Source of the DNA: Bombus terrestris
Taxonomy: Eukaryota; Arthropoda; Insecta; Hymenoptera; Apidae
NCBI RefSeq assembly: GCF_910591885.1
Contig: NW_025963548.1
Location: 7,307,501-7,371,500, forward strand
DNA length: 64,000 bases
Direction: 5' to 3'
Shown here in pieces: positions 12,134 through 26,443 of the stretch. The translations under genes were made by a program, and so were the position numbers. Within the stretch, counting starts at the first letter, position 1, and each line of letters begins with the position of its first letter. The notes below the pieces were generated by a model. It did not search any database. It had not been told where the DNA came from and was given only the letters and a program-made list of their open reading frames with translations.

Positions 12134-13176
12134 CGTTATACGTTATAATGTAATATTTCATAACGGTATACTTCATATAGTGGTGCAATATATCGATATA
12201 CGTCCTATAGTGATGCAATATAACGTTATGCGTTATAACGTAATAGTTCATAACGTTAAACGTCAAATAGTAATGCAATATAACGTTATACGTTATAACG
12301 TAGTAGCATATAACGTTATACGTCATATAGTGATGCAATATAACGTTATACGTCACATGGTGATGCAATATAACGTTAGGTGTTATAACGTCATAGATCA
12401 TAACGTTATACGTCATATAGTAATGCAATATAACGTTAAACGTTATAACGTAGTAGCATATAACGTTATACGTCATATACTGATGCAATCTAACGTTATA
12501 CGTCCTATAGTGATGCAATATATCGTTATACGTCACGTGGTGATGCAATATAACGTTATACGTTATAATGTAATATTTCATAACGGTATACTTCATATAG
12601 TGGTGCAATATAACGATATACGCCCTATAGTGATGCAATATAACGTTATGCGTTATAATGTAATAGTTCATAACGTTAAACGTCATATAGTAATGCAATA
12701 TAACGTTATTCCTTATTACGTAATAGTACAAAACGTTATACGTCATATAGTGGTGCAATATACGGTTATACATTATAACACAATAGTTTATAACGTTATA
12801 CGTCATATAGTAATGCAATATAACGTTATACGTCCTACAGTGATGCAATATAACGTTATACGTCCTATAGTGATGCAATATAACGTTATACGTCCTATAG
12901 TGATGCAATATAACGTTAAACGTCCTATAGTGATGCAATGTAACGTTATACGTCCTATGCGTGATGCAATATACCGTTATGCGTTATAACGTAATAGTTC
13001 ATAACGTTATGCGTCATATAGTGATGGAATATACCGTTATACATTATAACGCAATAGAATATGACGCTATACGTCCTATAGTGATGCAATATAACGTTGA
13101 CTTATTACGTAATGGTACAAAACGTTATACGTCACATGGTGATACAATATAACGTTATACGTTATAATGTAGTAGT
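12134..13176 (+). repeat. Mosaic stretch with an approximately 420-bp gain and a broken unit at its end
   Basis: The right part of this stretch, from about 12541, follows 4555 onward at offset about 8,002. The preceding 400-odd bases are extra relative to the paralogue and contain their own A/B units, a rare CACGTG at 12534 and a 31-base unit before 12961. Near 13094 a unit reads ACGTTGACTTATT instead of ACGTTATACCTTATT, a two-base loss with substitution that I saw nowhere else. This suggests a junction at about 13.1 kb. Confidence 0.7.
12534..12539. promoter_or_regulatory. Rare CACGTG hexamer (E-box/G-box core)
   Basis: An A-type spacer reads CACGTGGTGATG where nearly all related units read CACATGGTGATG, giving a perfect CACGTG. 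Only three were noticed: here, 25565 and 39343. The common CACATGG form is what a CpG-to-CpA transition would produce. No regulatory role can be claimed. Confidence 0.3.
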
Positions 13177-14455
13177 TCATAACGGTATACTTGATATAGT
13201 GATGCAATATAACGTTATATGTCGATAGTGATGCAATATAACGTTATACGTTATTACGTAATAGAACAACACGTTATACGTCATATAGTGAGGCAATATA
13301 GCGTTATGCGTTATAACGTAATAGTTCATAACGTTATACGTCATATAGTAATGCAATATAACGTTATGTGTTATAACGTAGTAGCAAATAACGTTATACG
13401 TCATATAGTGTTGCAATATAACGTTACACGTCCTATAGTGATGCAATATAACGTTATACGTCCTATAGTGATGCAATATACAGTTATACATTATAGCGCA
13501 ATAGTATATGACGCTATACGTCCTATAGTGATGCAATATAACGTTATATGTCCTATAGTGATGCAATATAACGTTATACGTAATATAGTGATGCAATATA
13601 ACGTTATTCGTTATTACGTAATAGTACAAAACGTTATACGTCATATAGTGATGCAATATGACGTTATACGTCCTATAGTGATGCAATATAACGTTAGGTG
13701 TTATAACGTCATAGATCATAACGTTATACGTCATATGGTGAGGCAATATAACGTTATGCGTTATAACGTAATAGTTCATAACGTTATACGTCATATAGTA
13801 ATGCAATATAACGTTATACGTTATAACGTATAGCATATAACGTTATACGTCATATAGTGATGCAATATGACGTTATACGTCCTATTGTGATGCAATATAT
13901 CGTTATACGTCACATGGGGATGCAATATAACGTTATACGTTATAATGTAATATTTCATAACGGTATACTTCATATAGTGGTGCAATATAACAATATACGT
14001 CCTATAGTGATGCAATATAACGTTATGCGTTATAACGTAAGAGTTCATAACGTTAAACGTCATATAGTAATGCAATATAACGTTATACTAATTTAGTGAT
14101 GCAATATAACGTTATGCGTTATAACGTAATAGTTCATAACGTTATACGTCGTATAGTAAGGCAATATAACGTTATACGTTATAACGTATAGCATATAACG
14201 TTATACGTCATATAGTGATGCAATATGACGCTATACGTCCTATAGTGATGCAATATAATGTTATACGTTATATCGTAATAGTGTATAACGTTATACGACC
14301 TATAGTCATGCAATATAACGTTATACGTTGTAATGTAATAGTTCATAGCGGTATACTTCATATAGTGATGCAATATCGTTATATGTTATTGCGTATTAGT
14401 TCAAAACGTTATACGTCACATGGTGATGCAATATAGCGTTATACGTCATATAGTG
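13177..14455 (+). repeat. Condensed relative of the 25.7-27.3 kb block
   Basis: The left part matches 25741 onward (offset 12,522), marked by a 29-base unit reading TATATGTCGATAG. The right part matches 26704-27320 and its relatives at offset 12,883, marked by ACTAATTTAG (29 bases) and by GCAATATCGTTATATG, which lacks two bases. A stretch of the 240-bp repeats present at 26.1 kb is missing here: only one truncated opening (near 13470) remains. Confidence 0.75.
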
Positions 14456-17400
14456 ATGCAATATAACGTTATACGTCCTATGCGTGATGCCATATACCGT
14501 TATGCGTTATAACGTAATAGTTCATAACGTTATACGTCATACAGTGATGCAATATACCTTTATATATTATAACGCAATAGTATTAGACGATAAACGTCCT
14601 ATAGTGATGCAATATAACGTTATGCTTTATAACGTAATAGTTCATAACGTTATGCGTCATATAGTGATGGAATATACCGTTATACATTATAACGCAATAG
14701 AATATGACGCTATACGTCCATTAGTGTTGCAACATAACGTCATGCGTTACAACGTAATAGTTCATAACGTTGTACGTCATATAGTGATGCAATATACCGT
14801 TATACATTATAGCGCAATAGTATATGACGCTATACGTCCTATAGTAATGTAATATAACGTTATACATCATATAGTGATGCAATATAAAGTTATTCCTTCA
14901 TAGCGCAATAATATATAACGTTATACGTCATATAGTGATGCAATATGTCGTTATACGTCCTATAGTGATGCAATATAACCTTAGGTGTTAACGTCACAGA
15001 TCATAACGTTATACGTCATATGGTGAGGCAATATAACGTTATGCGTTATAACGTAATAGTTCATAACGTTATACGTCGTATAGTAATGCAATATAACGTT
15101 ATACGTTATAACGTATAGCATATAACGTTATACGTCATATAGTGATGCAATATGACGTTATACGTCCTATTGTGATGCAATATAACGTTATACGTTACTA
15201 TGTAATAGTACAAAACGTTATACGTCACATGGTGATGCAATATAACGTTATACGGTATAATGTAATAGTTCATAACGGTATACTTCATGTAGTGATGCAA
15301 TATAACGTTATACGTCCTATAGTGATGCAATAAATCGTTATACGACGTTACGTAATAGTACAAAACATTATACGTCACATGGTGATGCAATATAACGTTA
15401 TACGTTATAATGTAATAGTTCATAACGGTATACTTCATATAGTGATGCAATATAACGTTATACGTCCTATAGTGATGCAATGTAACGCTATACGTTATTA
15501 CGTAATAGTACAAAACGTTATACGTCAAATAGTGATGCAATATAACATTACACGCCCTATAGTGATGCAATATAACGTTATACGTCCTATAGTGATGCAA
15601 TATATCGTTATACGTCCTATAGTGATGCAATATAACGTTAAACGTCCTATAGTGATGCAATGTAACGTTATACGTCCTATGCGTGATGCAATATACCGTT
15701 ATGCGTTATAACGTAATAGTTCATAACGTTATACGTCATATAGTAGTGCAATATAACGTTATACGTCCTATAGTGATGCAATATAACGTTATACCTTATT
15801 ACGTAATAGTACAAAACCTTATACGTCATATAGTGATGCAATATAACTTTATACGTTATTACGTAATAGTGCAAAACGTTATACGTCACATGGTGATGCA
15901 ATATAACGTTATGCGTTATAACGTAGTAGTTCATAACGTCATACGTCATATAGTAATGCAATTTAACGTTATACTCCTTTAGCGATGCAATATAGCATTA
16001 TATGTCATAACGTAATATTATATAACGTTATACGTCATATGGTGAGACAATATAACGTTATGCGTTATAACGTAATAGTTCATAACGGTATGCGTCATAT
16101 AGTGATGCAATATACCGTTATACATTATAACGCAATAGTATTAGACGCTATACGTCCTACAGTGATGCAATATAACGATATACGTCCTATAGTGATGCAA
16201 TATAACGTTATACCTTATTACGTAATAGTACAAAGCGTTATACGTCATATAGTGATGCAATATAACGTTATGCGTTTTAACGTAATAGTTCATAACGTTA
16301 TACGTCATATAGTAATGCAATATAACGTTATACGTCCTATAGTGATGCAATATAACGTTATGCGTTATAACGTAATAGTTCATAACGTTATACGTCATAT
16401 AGTAATGCAAAATAACGTTATACGTTATAATGTAGTAGTTCATAACGGTATACTTGATATAGTGATGCAATATAACGTTATACGTCCTATAGTGATGCAA
16501 TGTAACGCTATACGTTATTACGTAATAGTACAAAACGTTATACGTCAAATAGTGATGCAATATAACATTACACGTCCTACAGTGATGCAATATACCGTTA
16601 TACGTCCTATAGTGATGCAATATAACGTTATACGTAATATAGTGATGCAATATAACGTTATACGTCCTATGCGTGATGCAATATACCGTTATGCGTTATA
16701 ACGTAATAGTTCATAACGTTATACGTCATATAGTGATGCAATATACCTTTATACATTATAACGCAATAGTATTAGACGATATACGTCCTATAGTGATGCA
16801 ATATAACGTTATGCTTTATAACGTAATAGTTCATAACGTTATGCGTCATATAGTGATGGAATATACCGTTATACATTATAACGCAATAGAATATGACGCT
16901 ATACGTCCATTAGTGTTGCAACATAACGTCATGCGTTACAACGTAATAGTTCATAACGTTGTACGTCATATAGTGATGCAATATACCGTTATACATTATA
17001 GCGCAATAGTATATGACGCTATACGTCCTATAGTAATGTAATATAACGTTATACATCATATAGTGATGCAATATAAAGTTATTCCTTCATAGCGCAATAA
17101 TATATAACGTTATACGTCATATAGTGATGCAATATGTCGTTATACGTCCTATAGTGATGCAATATAACCTTAGGTGTTAACGTCATAGATCATAACGTTA
17201 TACGTCATATGGTGAGGCAATATAACGTTATGCGTTATAACGTAATAGTTCATAACGTTATACGTCGTATAGTAATGCAATATAACGTTATACGTTATAA
17301 CGTATAGCATATAACGTTATACGTCATATAGTGATGCAATATGACGTTATACGTAATATTGTGATGCAATATAACGTTATACGTTACTATGTAATAGTAC

Positions 17401-17550
17401 AAAACGTTATACGTCACATGGTGATGCAATATAACGTTATACGGTATAATGTAATAGTTCATAACGGTATACTTCATGTAGTGATGCAATATAACGTTAT
17501 ACGTCCTATAGTGATGCAATAAAACGTTATACGATGTTACGTAATAGTAC
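14456..17550 (+). repeat. 3.1-kb block, paralogue of 42.17-45.26 kb
   Basis: Follows 42166-45260 at a constant offset of 27,710. Both contain two 31-base CCTATGCGTGATG units 990 apart and TTAGGTGTTAACG units that lack two bases. Leftward of 14.46 kb the offset jumps to 26,901, so about 809 bases present at 41.3-42.2 kb are absent here. A conserved divergent unit reading AAAGTTATTCC followed by ATAGCGCAATAATATA occurs near 14887 and 17077. Confidence 0.8.
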
Positions 17551-18500
17551 AAAACATTATACGTCACATGGTGATGCAATATAACGTTATACGTTATAAT
17601 GTAATAGTTCATAACGGTATACTTCATATAGTGATGCAATATAACGTTATACGTCCTATGGTGATGCAATGTAACGCTATACGTTATTACGTAATAGTAC
17701 AAAACGTTATACGTCAAATAGTGATGCAATATAACGTTATACGTCCTATAGTGATGCAATATAACGTTATAACTTATTACGTAATAGTACAAAACCTTAT
17801 ACGTCATATAGTGATGCAATATAACGTTATGCGTCATAACGTAATAGTTCATACCGTTATACGTCATATAGTAATGCAATATAACGTTATACGTCCTATA
17901 GTGATGCAATATAACGTTATGCGTTATAACGTAATGGTTCATAACGTTATGCGTCATATAGTGATGGAATATACCGTTACACATTATAACGCAATAGAAT
18001 ATGACGCTATACGTCCTATAGTGAGGCAATATAACGTTATACGTTATTATTGTAATAGTTTATAACGGAATACTTCATATAGTGGTGCAATATAACGTTA
18101 TACGTTATAACGTAATAGTTCATAACGGTATACTTCATATAGTGATGCAATATACCGCTATACGTCCTATAGTGATGCAATATGACGTTATACGTCCTAT
18201 AGTGATGCAATATAACGTTATAGGTTATAACGTAATAGCATATAACGTTATACGTCATATAGTAATGCAATATAACGTTATACTAATTTAGTGATGCAAT
18301 ATAACGTTATGCGTTATAACGTAATAGGTCATAACGTTATGCGTCATATAGTGATGCAGTATACCGTTATACATTATAACGCAATAGTATATGACGCTAT
18401 ACGTCCTATAGTGATGCAATATAGCGTTATACGTCATATAGTGATGCAATATAACTTTATACGTTATTACGTAATAGTACAAAACGTTATACGTCACATG
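17551..18500 (+). repeat. Mosaic stretch joining 37.7-38.3 kb-like and 25.1 kb-like segments
   Basis: 17568-18270 resembles 37698-38400 at offset 20,130, and also 23920 and 56401 onward, including a TTATTATTG 31-base unit near 18047. 18291-18509 resembles 25121 onward at offset 6,830. No gene or unique sequence is present. Confidence 0.7.
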
Positions 18501-21500
18501 GTGATGCAATATAACGTTATACTAATTTAGTGATGCAATATAACGTTATGCGTTATAACGTAATAGTTCATAACGTTATACGTCGTATAGTAAGGCAATA
18601 TAACGTTATACGTTATAACGTATAGCATATAACGTTATACGTCATATAGTGATGCAATATGACGCTATACGTCCTATAGTGATGCAATATAATGTTATAA
18701 GTTATATCGTAATAGTGTATAACGTTATACGACCTATAGTCATGCAATATAACGTTATACGTTGTAATGTAATAGTTCATAGCGGTATACTTCATATAGT
18801 GATGCAATATCGTTATATGTTATTGCGTATTAGTTCAAAACGTTATACGTCACATGGTGATGCAGTATAGCGTTATACGTCATATAGTGATGCAATATAA
18901 CTTTATACGTTATTACGTAATAGTACAAAACGTTATACGTCACATGGTGATGCAATATAACGTTATGCGTTATAACGTAGTAGTTCATAACGTCATACGT
19001 CATATAGTAATGCAATTTAACGTTATACTCCTTTAGTGATGCAATATAGCGTTATATGTCATAACGTAATATTATATAACGTTATACGTCATATGGTGAG
19101 ACAGTATAACGTTATGCGTTATAACGTAATAGTTCATAACGGTATGCGTCATATAGTGATGCAATATACCGTTATACATTATAACGCAATAGTATTAGAC
19201 GCTATACGTCCTATAGTGATGCAATATAACGATATACGTCCTATAGTGATGCAATATAACGTTATACCTTATTACGTAACAGTACAAAGCGTTATACGTC
19301 ATATAGTGATGCAATATAACGTTATGCGTTTTAACGTAATAGTTCATAACGTTATACGTCATATAGTAATGCAATATAACGTTATACGTCCTATAGTGAT
19401 GCAATATAACGTTATGCGTTATAACGTAATAGTTCATAACGGTATACGTCATATAGTAATGCAAAATAACGTTATACGTTATAATGTAGTAGTTCATAAC
19501 GGTATACTTTATATAGTGATGCAATATAACGTTATACGTCCTATAGTGATGCAATGTAACGCTATACGTTATTACGTAATAGTACAAAACGTTATACGTC
19601 AAATAGTGATGCAATATAACATTACACGTCCTACAGTGATGCAATATACCGTTATACGTCCTATAGTGATGCAATATAACGTTATACGTAATATAGTGAT
19701 GCAATATAACGTTATACGTCTTATGCGTGATGCCATATACCGTTATGCGTTATAACGTAATAGTTCATAACGTTATACGTCATACAGTGATGCAATATAC
19801 CTTTATACATTATAACGCAATAGTATTAGACGATAAACGTCCTATAGTGATGCAATATAACGTTATGCTTTATAACGTAATAGTTCATAACGTTATGCGT
19901 CATATAGTGATGGAATATACCGTTATACATTATAACGCAATAGAATATGACGCTATACGTCCATTAGTGTTGCAACATAACGTCATGCGTTACAACGTAA
20001 TAGTTCATAACGTTGTACGTCATATAGTGATGCAATATACCGTTATACATTATAGCGCAATAGTATATGACGCTATACGTCCTATAGTAATGTAATATAA
20101 CGTTATACATCATATAGTGATGCAATATAAAGTTATTCCTTCATAGCGCAATAATATATAACGTTATACGTCATATAGTGATGCAATATGTCGTTATACG
20201 TCCTATAGTGATGCAATATAACCTTAGGTGTTAACGTCATAGATCATAACGTTATACGTCATATGGTGAGGCAATATAACGTTATGCGTTATAACGTAAT
20301 AGTTCATAACGTTATACGTCGTATAGTAATGCAATATAACGTTATACGTTATAACGTATAGCATATAACGTTATACGTCATATAGTGATGCAATATGACG
20401 TTATACGTAATATTGTGATGCAATATAACGTTATACGTTACTATGTAATAGTACAAAACGTTATACGTCACATGGTGATGCAATATAACGTTATACGGTA
20501 TAATGTAATAGTTCATAACGGTATCCTTCATGTAGTGATGCAATATAACGTTATACGTCCTATAGTGATGCAATAAATCGTTATACGATGTTACGTAATA
20601 GTACAAAACATTATACGTCACATGGTGATGCAATATAACGTTATGCGTTATAACGTAATAGTTCATAACGTTATACGTCGTATAGTAATGCAATATAACG
20701 TTATACGTTATAACGTATAGCATATAACGTTATACGTCATATAGTGATGCAATATGACGTTATACGTCCTATTGTGATGCAATATAACGTTATACGTTAC
20801 TATGTAATAGTACAAAACGTTATACGTCACATGGTGATGCAATATAACGTTATACGGTATAATGTAATAGTTCATAACGGTATACTTCATGTAGTGATGC
20901 AATATAACGTTATACGTCCTATAGTGATGCAATAAATCGTTATACGATGTTACGTAATAGTACAAAACATTATACGTCACATGGTGATGCAATATAACGT
21001 TATACGTTATAATGTAATAGTTCATAACGGTATACTTCATATAGTGATGCAATATAACGTTATACGTCCTATAGTGATGCAATGTAACGCTATACGTTAT
21101 TACGTAATAGTACAAAACGTTATACGTCAAATAGTGATGCAATATAACATTACACGCCCTATAGTGATGCAATATAACGTTATACGTCCTATAGTGATGC
21201 AATATAACGTTATACGTCCTATAGTGATGCAATATAACGTTAAACGTCCTATAGTGATGCAATGTAACGTTATACGTCCTATGCGTGATGCAATATACCG
21301 TTATGCGTTATAACGTAATAGTTCATAACGTTATACGTCATATAGTAATGCAATATAACGTTATACGTCCTATAGTGATGCAATATAACGTTATACCTTA
21401 TTACGTAATAGTACAAAACCTTATACGTCATATAGTGATGCAATATAACTATATACGTTATTACGTAATAGTACAAAACGTTATACGTCACATGGTGATG

Positions 21501-24500
21501 CAATATAACGTTATGCGTTATAACGTAGTAGTTCATAACGTCATACGTCATATAGTAATGCAATTTAACGTTATACTCCTTTAGCGATGCAATATAGCGT
21601 TATATGTCATAACGTAATATTATATAACGTTATACGTCATATGGTGAGACAATATAACGTTATGCGTTATAACGTAATAGTTCATAACGGTATGCGTCAT
21701 ATAGTGATGCAATACACCGTTATACATTATAACGCAATAGTATTAGACGCTATACGTCCTATAGTGATGCAATATAACGATATACGTCCTATAGTGATGC
21801 AATATAACGTTATACCTTATTACGTAATAGTACAAAGCGTTATACTTCATATAGTGATGCAATATAACGTTATGCGTTTTAACGTAATAGTTCATAACGT
21901 TATACGTCATATAGTAATGCAATATAACGTTATACGTCCTATAGTGATGCAATATAACGTTATGCGTTATAACGTAATAGTTCATAACGTTATACGTCAT
22001 ATAGTAATGCAAAATAACGTTATACGTTATAATGTAGTAGTTCATAACGGTATACTTGATATAGTGATGCAATATAACGTTATACGTCCTATAGTGATGC
22101 AATATAACGTTAAACGTCCTATAGTGATGCAATGTAACGTTATACGTCCTATGCGTGATGCAATATACCGTTATGCGTTATAACGTAATAGTTCATAACG
22201 TTATACGTCATATAGTAATGCAATATAACGTTATACGTCCTATAGTGATGCAATATAACGTTATACCTTATTACGTAATAGTACAATACCTTATACGTCA
22301 TATAGTGATGCAATATAACTTTATACGTTATTACGTAATAGTACAAAACGTTATACGTCACATGGTGATGCAATATAACGTTATGCGTTATAACGTAGTA
22401 GTTCATAACGTCATACGTCATATAGTAATGCAATTTAACGTTATACTCCTTTAGCGATGCAATATAGCGTTATATGTCATAACGTAATATTATATAACGT
22501 TATACGTCATATGGTGAGACAATATAACGTTATGCGTTATAACGTAATAGTTCATAACGGTATGCGTCATATAGTGATGCAATATACCGTTATACATTAT
22601 AACGCAATAGTATTAGACGCTATACGTCCTATAGTGATGCAATATAACGATATACGTCCTATAGTGATGCAATATAACGTTATACCTTATTACGTAATAG
22701 TACAAAGCGTTATACGTCATATAGTGATGCAATATAACGTTATGCGTTTTAACGTAATAGTTCATAACGTTATACGTCATATAGTAATGCAATATAACGT
22801 TATACGTCCTATAGTGATGCAATATAACGTTATGCGTTATAACGTAATAGTTCATAACGTTATACGTCATATAGTAATGCAAAATAACGTTATACGTTAT
22901 AATGTAGTAGTTCATAACGGTATACTTGATATAGTGATGCAATATAACGTTATACGTCCTATAGTGATGCAATGTAACGCTATACGTTATTACGTAATAG
23001 TACAAAACGTTATACGTCAAATAGTGATGCAATATAACATTACACGTCCTACAGTGATGCAATATACCGTTATACGTACTATAGTGATGCAATATAACGT
23101 TATACGTAATATAGTGATGCAATATAACGTTATACGTCCTATGCGTGATGCAATATACCGTTATGCGTTATAACGTAATAGTTCATAACGTTATACGTCA
23201 TATAGTGATGGAATATACCGTTATACATTATAACGCAATAGAATATGACGCTATACGTCCATTAGTGTTGCAACGTAACGTCATGCGTTACAACGTAATA
23301 GTTCATAACGTTGTACGTCATATAGTGATGCAATATACCGTTATACATTATAGCGCAATAGTATATGACGCTATACGTCCTATAGTAATGTAATATAACG
23401 TTATACATCATATAGTGATGCAATATAAAGTTATTCCTTCATAGCGCAATAATATATAACGTTATACGTCATATAGTGATGCAATATGTCGTTATACGTC
23501 CTATAGTGATGCAATATAACCTTAGGTGTTAACGTCATAGATCATAACGTTATACGTCATATGGTGAGGCAATATAACGTTATGCGTTATAACGTAATAG
23601 TTCATAACGTTATACGTCGTATAGTAATGCAATATAACGTTATACGTTATAACGTATAGCATATAACGTTATACGTCATATAGTGATGCAATATGACGTT
23701 ATACGTCCTATTGTGATGCAATATAACGTTATACGTTACTATGTAATAGTACAAAACGTTATACGTCACATGGTGATGCAATATAACGTTATACGGTATA
23801 ATGTAATAGTTCATAACGGTATACTTCATGTAGTGATGCAATATAACGTTATACGTCCTATAGTGATGCAATAAAACGTTCTACGATGTTACGTAATAGT
23901 ACAAAACATTATACGTCACATGGTGATGCAATATAACGTTATACGTTATAATGTAATAGTTCATAACGGTATACTTCATATAGTGATGCAATATAACGTT
24001 ATACGTCCTATGGTGATGCAATGTAACGCTATACGTTATTACGTAATAGTACAAAACGTTATACGTCAAATAGTGATGCAATATAACGTTATACGTCCTA
24101 TAGTGATGCAATATAACGTTATAACTTATTACGTAATAGTACAAAACCTTGTACGTCATATAGTGATGCAATATAACGTTATGCGTCATAACGTAATAGT
24201 TCATACCGTTATACGTCATATAGTAATGCAATATAACGTTATACGTCCTATAGTGATGCAATATAACGTCATGCGTTACAACGTAATAGTTCATAACGTT
24301 GTACGTCATATAGTGATGCAATATACCGTTATACATTATAACGCAATAGAATATGACGCTATACGTCCTATAGTGAGGCAATATAACGTTATACGTTATT
24401 ATTGTAATAGTTCATAACGGAATACTTCATATAGTGGTGCAATATAACGTTATACGTTATAACGTAATAGTTCATAACGGTATACTTCATATAGTGATGC

Positions 24501-24769
24501 AATATACCGCTATACGTCCTATAGTGATGCAATATGACGTTATACGTCCTATAGTGATGCAATATAACGTTATACGTTATAACGTAATAGCATATAACGT
24601 TATACGTCATATAGTAATGCAATATATCGTTATACGTTATAACGTATAGCATATAACGTTATGCTTCATATACTGAGGCAATATAATGTTATACGTCCTA
24701 TAGTGATGCAATATAACGTTATACGTTATAATGTAATAGTTCATAACGTTATACGTCATATACTGATGC

Positions 24770-24815
24770 AATTAAAGTTATTCGTTATTACGTAGTGGTT
24801 CAAAACGCTAAACAT
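24770..24815 (+). repeat. Landmark AATTAAAG unit, full-length form
   Basis: Contains AATTAAAGTTATTCG, then a TATTACGTAGTGGTTC spacer, then AAAACGCTAAACATC and GTGAAGCAAT. It is the most divergent unit type in the array and keeps its full length here and at 38548, 61239 and 63935. The forms at 1863, 7005 and 9925 lack the 21 bases between two GTT trinucleotides. Confidence 0.85.
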
Positions 24816-25564
24816 CATATAGTGAAGCAATATAACGTTATTCGTTATTACGTAATAGTACAAAACGTTATACGTCATATAGTGATGCAATATGACGTTA
24901 TACGTCCTATAGTGATGCAATATAACGTTAGGTGTTATAACGTCATAGATCATAACGTTATACGTCATATAGTGAGGCAATATAACGTTATGCGTTATAA
25001 CGTAATAGTTCATAACGTTATACGTCATATAGTGATGCAATATAACGTTATGCGTTATAACGTAGTAGTTCATAACGTTATACGTCATATAGTAATGCAA
25101 TATAACGTTATACTAATTTAGTGATGCAATATAACGTTATGCGTTATAACGTAATAGGTCATAACGTTATGCGTCATATAGTGATGCAGTATACCGTTAT
25201 ACATTATAACGCAATAGTATATGACGCTATACGTCCTATAGTGATGCAATATAGCGTTATACGTCATATAGTGATGCAATATAACTTTATACGTTATTAC
25301 GTAATAGTACAAAACGTTATACGTCACATGGTGATGCAATATAGCGTTATACGTCATAACGAAATAATATACAACGTTCTACGTCCTATAGTGATGCGAC
25401 ATAATGTTATACGTTATAATGTAATAGTTCATAACGTTAAACGTCATATAGTAATGCAATATAACGTTAAACGTTATAACGTAGTAGCATATAACGTTAT
25501 ACGTCATATACTGATGCAATCAAACGTTATACGTCCTATAGTGATGCAATATATCGTTATACGT

Positions 25565-25570
25565 CACGTG
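25565..25570. promoter_or_regulatory. Rare CACGTG hexamer
   Basis: Same unit variant as at 12534, embedded in CACGTGGTGATGC. Paralogous to 39343 (offset 13,778). Functional meaning unknown. Confidence 0.3.
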
Positions 25571-26113
25571 GTGATGCAATATAACGGTATACGTTATAAT
25601 GTAATATTTCATAACGGTATACTTCATATAGTGGTGCAATATAACCATATACGCCCTATAGTGATGCAATATAACGTTATGCGTTATAATGTAATAGTTC
25701 ATAACGTTAAACGTCATATAGTAATGCAATATAACGTTATATGTCGATAGTGATGCAATATAACGTTATACGTTATTACGTAATAGAACAACACGTTATA
25801 CGTCATATAGTGAGGCAATATAGCGTTATGCGTTATAACGTAATAGTTCATAACGTTATACGTCATATAGTAATGCAATATAACGTTATGTGTTATAACG
25901 TAGTAGCAAATAACGTTATACGTCATATAGTGTTGCAATATAACGTTACACGTCCTATAGTGATGCAATATAACGTTATACGTCCTATAGTGATGCAATA
26001 TAACGTTATACGTCCTATAGTGATGCAATATAAGGTTATACTTCCTATGCGTGATGCAATATACCGTTATGCGTTACAACGTAATAGTTCATAACGTTGT
26101 ACGTCATATAGTG

Positions 26114-26443
26114 ATGCAATATACAGTTATACATTATAGCGCAATAGTATATGACGCTATACGTCCTATAGTGATGCAATATAACGTTATATGTCCTATA
26201 GTGATGCAATATAACGTTATACGTTATAACGTAATAGCATATAACGTTATACGTCCTATAGTGATGCAATATAATGTTACACGTCCTATTGTGATGCAAT
26301 ATAACGTCATGCGTTACAACGTAATAGTTCATAACGTTGTACGTCATATAGTGATGCAATATACAGTTATACATTATAGCGCAATAGTATATGACGCTAT
26401 ACGTCCTATAGTGATGCAATATAACGTTATATGTCCTATAGTG
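26114..26443 (+). repeat. 240-bp repeat, two-copy form with a hybrid first copy
   Basis: Two 8-unit repeats start at 26114 and 26354 (the second partial), against three at 4871 and 39892. The first copy has AACGTTATATG like copy 1 of the three-copy sets, but CCTATTGTGATG like copy 2. It is therefore a fusion of copy 1's left part and copy 2's right part, as expected after unequal exchange that removed 240 bases. Confidence 0.85.

Noticed and set aside
14881..14925. TATA-like and AATAAT stretches (for example near the AAAGTTATTCC units) as promoters or polyadenylation signals
   Set aside because: They are ordinary AT-rich unit variants that recur at matching places in every higher-order copy and have no gene beside them.
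24770..24815. AATTAAAG unit as a transposon insertion or target-site duplication
   Set aside because: It aligns with ordinary units over its length, has no inverted termini, and the long and short forms differ by a simple 21-base loss between GTT repeats.
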